Below, in pieces: positions 57,863 through 64,000 of a stretch of DNA of 64,000 bases. The stretch is from Impatiens glandulifera (taxonomy: Eukaryota; Streptophyta; Magnoliopsida; Ericales; Balsaminaceae): NCBI RefSeq assembly GCF_907164915.1, contig NC_061863.1, positions 33,453,133 through 33,517,132 on the forward strand, in the 5' to 3' direction. Both the position numbers and the translations under genes were made by a program. Under the pieces are notes generated by a model. That model was not told the DNA's origin and searched no databases. It worked only from the letters and a program-made list of their open reading frames with translations. How positions within the stretch are numbered: position 1 is the first letter of the stretch; the number at the start of each line of letters is the position of its first letter.

Positions 57863-60370
57863 ATTTCACAAAATGTATACGTGAGCATGCTCCCGATCAC
57901 CTGGTTCGTATGGGTAAAAGATTGCAATTTATAAATCTTCCTTTTCCAAGAATATAGATAGTATTGAAGTTCGTTGTATTGATGTCACTATTGACTCTTG
58001 ATCTTCGAAATATCGAGCATATAAACACATACTCTCGTGCAAAAGGTAACTCTCATTAATTGACCATTTAGGAAAGTTTTTTTCTGAAGGTACTTTTTCA
58101 AGGTACCCATATATTGTTCAATTGGATACATACATCGATACTGGAAAATCCGCCTAGTAAAGCCTCAAAGGCCAAGTGTACAGGAAAAAGTACCATTATA
58201 TCAAAGAATGAAGGTTTTTTTTTCAATTTATAATGGGTCAAATCAATCGGAAGAACCTATACAAGTGCACTAGAGTATCGTACACTTCATCCGAAAGTAA
58301 AGAACGTGTGGCAAGTAGAATTAAATACTGTAATAGGATGTGACAATCATGACTCTTCAATCCGGAAATATTCTTATAAATTATGTTTACACACCCTCCA
58401 TTAATTGAATAGAACCCTTCTGGCATTTTTATATTTTTAAGAGACATACATAATCGTTTCATCTAATTCGAGGAAAGTGCGTATGTGGTTGTTGGACATT
58501 GAAGAACACCATTGACCTCAACGGGATGCAATGAATTCTTTATGTTTAATAATTCCAAATCTTTATGAGCTTTAAGTCCATCCTTTGTTTTTTCTTTGAA
58601 ATCCATGATAGTGCCAAACACACTATCACAAATGTTTTTATCAATAATATCACATCTAAATTATTCCTCAATAAGAAAAAATTCTAGTATGGTAGTTCAA
58701 AAAATATGCTGAGTTTATTTCAATTATCACCACGAGATTCATGATGAATCTTTACCTTCTTGGAAGCTATTTAGTCAAACACTTGCCTTTCAAAACTTGT
58801 ACCTGTATTAATAATTCGGTTATAGACAAATGATTAGGTGTCGATCTTAACTCTTTATTACCATCAAAATAATCTTTTCCCTTGCGCTAACAATGAGTAT
58901 GTGGAAGAAACCTTTGATGACTCATGTAACACTCTTTCTTGTAGTGTACCAATCTTAGCAAAGTTGTATCCTTATTACAATACGGGCATGCAAGTTTTTC
59001 CCTTCGTACTCCATCTAAATAAATTTGCATATGCCGGAAAATTATTAATAGTTCACAACATAGTTACCCGCATATTGAAATATTCTTTAAGACTTACGTC
59101 GTAAGTCATAACACCGGTATGCCACAACACTTTTAACTTGTCAATTAATTGCTAGAGAGACACGTCAATCGAATCCCAGAGACTTTTTAGTTTGGGGAAT
59201 AACATGGAAAGAATGAAGTTATTTTTATACATACAAATTGTAGGAGAGACGTTGTGAGGGATAATAACAATAGGTCAAATGCTATAAGAAGTCTTTTCAT
59301 TTAAAAAATGTTGGAACTCGTCACTTGCGAGAGAACGTCATACATTCTGAGGCTTAGAGGAGAAATCATTGAACTTTTCATCGAATGATGTCCATGTTAT
59401 TGAATTAGATGGATGCCTTAAGACTTCATTATCAACATTAATATTATCTTTATGCCAAGTCATCTGAGGAGCGGTTTTGGAGCATATGTGCAACATTTGC
59501 AACCTCGGTGCTAGTTGGAAATATAGTAAAATTTTATTTGGAATGAACTTCCCATTCACCTTTTTCCGAAGCCTACCAATTGATTGATTGATCTTCCATC
59601 TAGACACACCACAAACATTACACTCTTGTAAATATTTATCTTCTTTATGAGATATCATACAATTATTCTTACAAGCATCAATTTTTTCATACGTTAAATC
59701 GATGTATGTAATAAATTTCTTGCACTCATAGTATGAAATTGGAAACTCCGAATTAGGTGGTAATATTTTCTCTTTGAGTAATTTTAATAACAAATCTAAT
59801 AAAGTGTGGTCCATTGACCAACATTTTTTATGTGGAGTAATTTAGGAATGGTGGAGACTTTTGAAATCAGGATTCTTCGTACAATGGAAGTTTTGAATAA
59901 TCCAACAACCTATAGAATGCCTTAACATCGTCAACAAAGCAATCATTATTTGAGGTTTTAGCGATTGAATACAAATCATTTATGATGTATTCCATAAATT
60001 TATCATTCTCTTGATCAATTTCTTCGTTCATTTCATCATTAACATCATTATTTCCTACTCCACCCTGATTTTCATCTCTAAAGTCATCTAGTTCATCATC
60101 TTTATCATTACCGTCGACCCTTACATTCGAAGATTTCGATTCTCCATGACAATACCAAAAATTGAAATTTTGAAGGATTCCTAACACAATTAGATGACCA
60201 CTCACCACTATTCTATTCTCATAGGTTCAATTTGCACATTTTACACAAGAAAAAGCAATTGAATTTATGTTAGTAGACCTAATCGCGAATTCTATGAACA
60301 TTTCAACCATTTGAATATAATTTGGATCATATCGGCATAGAGTCATCTAACTTTTATTGGGAACTTCCAT
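57863..60370 (-). pseudogene. TNP2-like CACTA transposase, N-terminal and central parts
   Basis: Starts near ATG 60370 (MEVPNKS). It reads through a transposase-associated region (RYDPNYIQMVEMFIEFAIRS, then WYCHGE), an acidic linker, and KAFYRLLDYSKLPLYE. The best frame (59814-59338) has DLLLKLLKEKILPPNSEFPI, KKFITYIDLTYEKIDACKNN, ECNVCGVSRWK, ALAPRL-type LQLAPRLQMLH and EVLRHPSNSITWTSFDEKF. Weaker pieces down to 58000 match LRLVHYKKECYMSHQRFLP and the YP.ERYLGTLK region. Stops and frameshifts throughout. It continues at 43749 on the far side of the copia element. Confidence 0.85.
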
Positions 60371-60454
60371 TTTAACTAGGAATTAACAGACAATAATGAA
60401 ATTAATATATACTTATTTAATTACTAGCAACATATAATACAAATATATAAGTCT
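60371..60454. other. CACTA upstream sequence before the LINE
   Basis: AT-rich. Ends with the LINE target duplication atatataagtc (60444-60454). Confidence 0.6.
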
Positions 60455-62817
60455 CGTAATAGGAAAATGTTGACTCAATGGAATGTTACTGTGCTTAATC
60501 TTATTCCCAAAAACTTCGTGCCCGAAAAAATACAAGATTTTCGTCCCATTTCCTGTTGTAATGTTGTGTATAAAATTATTTCTAAAATTCTCTCTAAGCG
60601 CTTTCAAAGAGTTATTTCTAAGATAGTGAGTCTAGAACAGTCTGCTTTCATACCCGGTAGGTCTATATCGCATAACATCCTTCTAATGCAGAATCTTCTT
60701 AAGGGTTATGGGAGAAGGAAGATTTCTCCTCGAGTTGCGTTTAAAATTGATACATAAGGCATTTGATTCCGTTAAATGGGGAACTATTCATGATTTTCTT
60801 GTTGTTTCTGGTTTTCCTAGAATTTACATTGATTGGATTATGTAGTGTGTCTCTACCTCCCACTTTGTTGTTTGCGTTAATGGTGTACACGGGGGCTATT
60901 TCAAAGGCGAAAATGGTGTGAGGCAGGGCGATCCTCTCTCTTCTTATATCTTCGTGTTGATCATGGAGATCTTTGAGAGTGTCTTAACGACATTCCGAAA
61001 GAATCGCCATTACACTTTCCACCCTTTCTGCGAAGAGGAGAAGATCACTCATTTATGTTTCGCAGACGACTTATTCTTACTTGCTCATGCTGATGTTGAA
61101 ACCATTAATACTATAAAAGATGCGCTTAACTTCTTTCCTGATGTTACAGGTTTAACAATTAATGTTGATAAAAGTTTAGCATTTTATGGTGGTGTTGATG
61201 ATGAGACAAAGGCTAGGATACAAGACATTATGGGCATCCCCGAGGGTTTGTTTCCGGTACGTTATTTGGGCATTCCGCTCACAACAAGACAGATTCAAAT
61301 TGTTCATTGTAGGCCGCTCATTGAAAAAGTTAAAAACGTCGTTATGGGGTGGGCAGCCAAGAAGCTTTCATATGCGGGCAGAATTGAGTTGGTTGGAAAC
61401 GTGGTCATGGGATTAATCGGTTACTGGTCTCAGCAAATTGTGCTCCCGAAGAAAGTTATGAAAGAGCTCGATACTATCATGCGTAATTTTATTTGGGGCA
61501 GCCAAGGACGTGGAGGAAAGAAAGTCAAGTGGATCGACATTTGCAAACCGAAAGACGAAGCTGGTATTGGACTAAGGAGTTGTATTGAGTGGAATCGGGC
61601 TGTTACCTACAAACATCTTTGGGCTTTACAAACTAAACAAGATTCTCTATGGGTCAAGTGGGTGCACTCTCGGTTCTTGAAGCGTGAATTGAGCATATGG
61701 ACTTGTAGAATCCCGGATGACATGACTTGGTCGTTGAAGAAGATTTTGAAACTAAAAAACAGCATTGGTTCGATCTTTGATATTCGTATTGGGGATTGGT
61801 GTGGTACTCTCTTTTGGCACGATCCTTGGTTTGAAAACCAGCCGTTGATTACTAAAGAAGAATTTCGAGGTTTGAGAATAAGAAGGGATTGTGAGTTTGC
61901 CACGATTGGAGACATTGATGCTGGACGTTGGGTCTCAATTATAAGACGAGTTCCGGAAGGAAGACGAGTATTAGACTATTTGAGCGGAATTCGTCTAAGC
62001 GATAGGGCTGATGTTCATTCTTGGGCTACCGAGGAAGAAAGTAAATTGAAGTCGAGAATGGTTTGGAATCTAATTAGAGAAAAAGGACTAAACGTCGATT
62101 GGGCTGCTCTTGTTTGGTCTTCAAAGGTCATTCCGAGGCATCGTTTCATTCTTTGGTTGGCTTTACGTGATAGGCTTAACACCCCGGATCGGATTCTTGC
62201 CTACATGGACATTCCGGATGCTAACTGTTTGCTTTATGATGGGAATACGGAGTCTATTAGCCACTTGTTTGGGAGCTGCCCGTTTGTTAAGTCTCTTTGG
62301 AGTAAGTTCACGTTGGATTTGGGCTTTGTTCATTTACCGGGTTCATGGTATGAGATAATTGTTGCTGCCCGCATCAAGGCTAAAGGTAATAGATTTCCAG
62401 CCAATGTCTTCAAATGTGGTTTTGCTGCCATTATTTATCATGTATGGGCCGAGAGAAACGCAAGAGTATTTGGGAGAGTTCGTCGCGACGTTGAGCATGT
62501 ATGGAGGGATATCGTGTTTGATTGCGGTGCGCTAATTGGTACGTGGAGGCGGGTTCCCAAAGGTGAGCGTGAATGGACCCTTTGTCGGGAGTGGAAAATC
62601 GATTATGACAAAGTGACATCTTTTAATTTTTCGAAAGCTAGTTAGTTTCTTATAATTGATTGTAAGTCTCGTGTTTGCTTTGTTTGAATGTTTGTTTACT
62701 TGAACCTAACTTTAACTCTCTAGATTTGTTAAAAAGTTAAAGGAGACTATGTCCGTTTTTTTCCCATTTTGGGTTTTTTTAATGAAATGACAATAAGTCG
62801 TTTTCCAAAAAAAAAAT
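60455..62817 (+). mobile_element. 5'-truncated L1-type LINE with poly-A and target duplication
   Basis: Bounded by the 11-bp duplication atatataagtc (60444-60454 and 62818-62828), with an A-rich tail at 62807-62816. Only the RT half and the C-terminal region of ORF2 remain; endonuclease and ORF1 are missing, the usual result of incomplete reverse transcription. The same tail occurs in the fragment at 32566-32968. Confidence 0.88.
60467..62645 (+). pseudogene. LINE ORF2: reverse transcriptase and zinc-binding C-terminus, one frameshift and one stop
   Basis: The first frame (to 60757) has DFRPISCCNVVYKIISKILS and FIPGRSISHNILL. A one-base insertion near 60758 shifts it, and a TAG lies at 60843-60845. 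The rest is open to 62645: NGVRQGDPLSSYIFVL, the catalytic FADDLFLL, WAAKKLSYAGRIELV, then KSRMVWNLI, a Cys/His block (CLLYDGNTESISHLFGSC) and VWAERNARVF near the end. Typical plant L1 ORF2 without an RNase H domain. The absent N-terminal half makes it inactive. Confidence 0.9.
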
Positions 62818-62828
62818 ATATATAAGTC

Positions 62829-63430
62829 ATTTAACTAAACATGCAACCCTAATAATCCAAGTCTACCATTTCTCAAAATATGCAACCATATATAAGTCAT
62901 TTCTCTAAACATGCAACCCTAATAATATAAAACATAGGCTAATTTTAGAACTTACCAAATCTAGAATGCCGACAATGATTAATTCTTATTTGATTCAACT
63001 AGTAAAACTGAAAATAAAGAACAATGTAAATCTATCAACAAATATTATTTGAAAATAGACAAAATAAAACATAAATCTATAACTTTATCAATCTATAAAT
63101 AAACCCTATAAAACAACCTAAATCAAACAAAATAAATCAACCCAAATCAAACAAATAATCAAATATATCAAACATTCAAACCTAAATTAATAATATAAAC
63201 CTAAATCTATCAATAATACCTATCAAACAACCTGATAAATTAAGTTAAATAAAGAAAAAGGTAAAAATTATTAAGAGAGAAATAATTAATTAAGTTGAAA
63301 TAAGAAAAATGCTTTAATTGATTAAAATGAACATAGGTGAATAAAAATAAGTTTAATCAATGCAACATATGATTTAAAACATAGTGTAAAATGCTTTAAT
63401 GATGTTCTTGTGAACAAAACAAAGTTGTGC
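62829..63430. other. AT-rich DNA, probably CACTA upstream region
   Basis: Two copies of a 70-bp unit (62821-62890 and 62891 onward) share tataagtcattt and aaacatgcaaccctaataat. Short aaacaacct/ctatcaa words recur to 63250. No gene. Confidence 0.5.
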
Positions 63431-63860
63431 AAATGTTGTATGCGCTAGACAACTCAAGAGACGCCTATCTTCAGCAGCAGTTTGAAGAAGTGCGCGAGAA
63501 GACGTCTCACTTCAACAGACACCTCAGTCTAAAGAAGTGTGCGAGCAGACGTCTCACTTCAATAAACGCCTTGGTCTGAAAAAGTGCACCAACAAACATT
63601 TCACTTCAATAGACGCCTTGGTCTAAAGATGTGCGCGAGCAGACGTCTCACTTGAATAGACGCTCTGGTATGAAGAAGTGCGCGAGCAGACGTCTTAGTT
63701 CAATAGACGCTCTGGTCTGAAGAAGTGTGCGAGCAGACGTCTCACTTCAACAAACGTCCCAGTCGGAAGAAGTGCACGAGCAGATGCCTTGCTTCAATAG
63801 ACGTCTGAAGAAGCGCGAGAAGATGCCTTGTTTCAGCAGCCGTCTAAAGAAGCATCCTAT
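63430..63860. repeat. 47-bp minisatellite with gagcagacgtctcacttcaa units
   Basis: About eight units, each with AGACGTCT (a perfect palindrome), cttcaatagacgc, and gaagaagtgcgcgag, diverging at both ends. The acgtct words recall the LTR satellites, but no LTR end is visible before the window stops. Confidence 0.85.
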
Positions 63861-64000
63861 TAACCACACAACTTATTAGCATAGCGAACAACAAATTTCG
63901 TTATAAGTTGTCTGCCAAGTCAGCTTTATACGCTTAATAGCTACGTACTCGATTATTCCTCTAACCCACGTTGTACTTTCCAGTACACCACGTTCTACCG
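63861..64000. other. Non-coding right edge
   Basis: No gene or element end recognised. May belong to the LTR-like sequence carrying the minisatellite. Confidence 0.4.

Overview
This is plant nuclear DNA, almost certainly from a eudicot, and almost entirely transposable elements. The evidence is Ty1-copia polyproteins with plant initiator-tRNA primer sites, CACTA and FAR1-type transposase remnants, L1-type LINE remnants, a tRNA-derived SINE and AT-rich filler. I see no ordinary host gene, rRNA, tRNA or bacterial feature. Most element genes lie on the minus strand.

Layout. 1-8067: a decayed large copia element (element 1, minus strand) that runs off the left edge; it has one accessory ORF, pol, gag, primer site and 5' LTR. 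8068-10740: AT-rich DNA and a worn plus-strand copia pol with the start of its 3' LTR. 10744-12569: a gag remnant and LTR (LTR-I) of a related family. 12570-18569: AT-rich DNA with a non-autonomous hAT element (14137-15023, perfect 8-bp target duplication), a SINE, a FAR1/MULE-type transposase remnant and a LINE remnant. 18612-20555: an unrecognised element bounded by long inverted repeats. 20658-27923: a mosaic of three LTRs (II, III, IV) carrying large hairpin-forming satellite arrays. 27924-31650: unassigned repeat-like DNA. 32392-34954: a solo LTR (V) interrupted by a LINE 3' end, then an LTR fragment (VI). 35031-36727: a deletion derivative of a Gypsy-like element with two LTRs. 36728-40690: AT-rich DNA with a long AT microsatellite. 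40690-63400: a CACTA element in reverse orientation, interrupted by a 14.1-kb copia element (element 2, 43750-57857, 5-bp duplication ATACA) and by a 5'-truncated LINE (60455-62817). 63430-63860: a further minisatellite.

The most striking object is element 2. Its 1264-bp LTRs differ at about 8 positions by my count, so it is young. Besides intact gag and pol it carries about 6 kb beyond pol holding three accessory reading frames on the same strand. All three begin with the same recognisable domain, so they look like an amplified gene family inside a retrotransposon. Each has its own TATA box 62-115 bp before its ATG (element 1 included). The single-domain ones are followed, 13-71 nt after the stop, by a hairpin with changing stem sequence but a shared loop. 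This suggests self-contained transcription units. The third frame is one continuous 954-codon frame broken only by one TGA and one TAG.

Across the related LTR families two further signals recur: a short hairpin plus a roughly 40-bp block in the leader, and satellite arrays in U3 whose monomers are themselves small hairpins. Family calls rest on my reading of motifs; no database search was possible.
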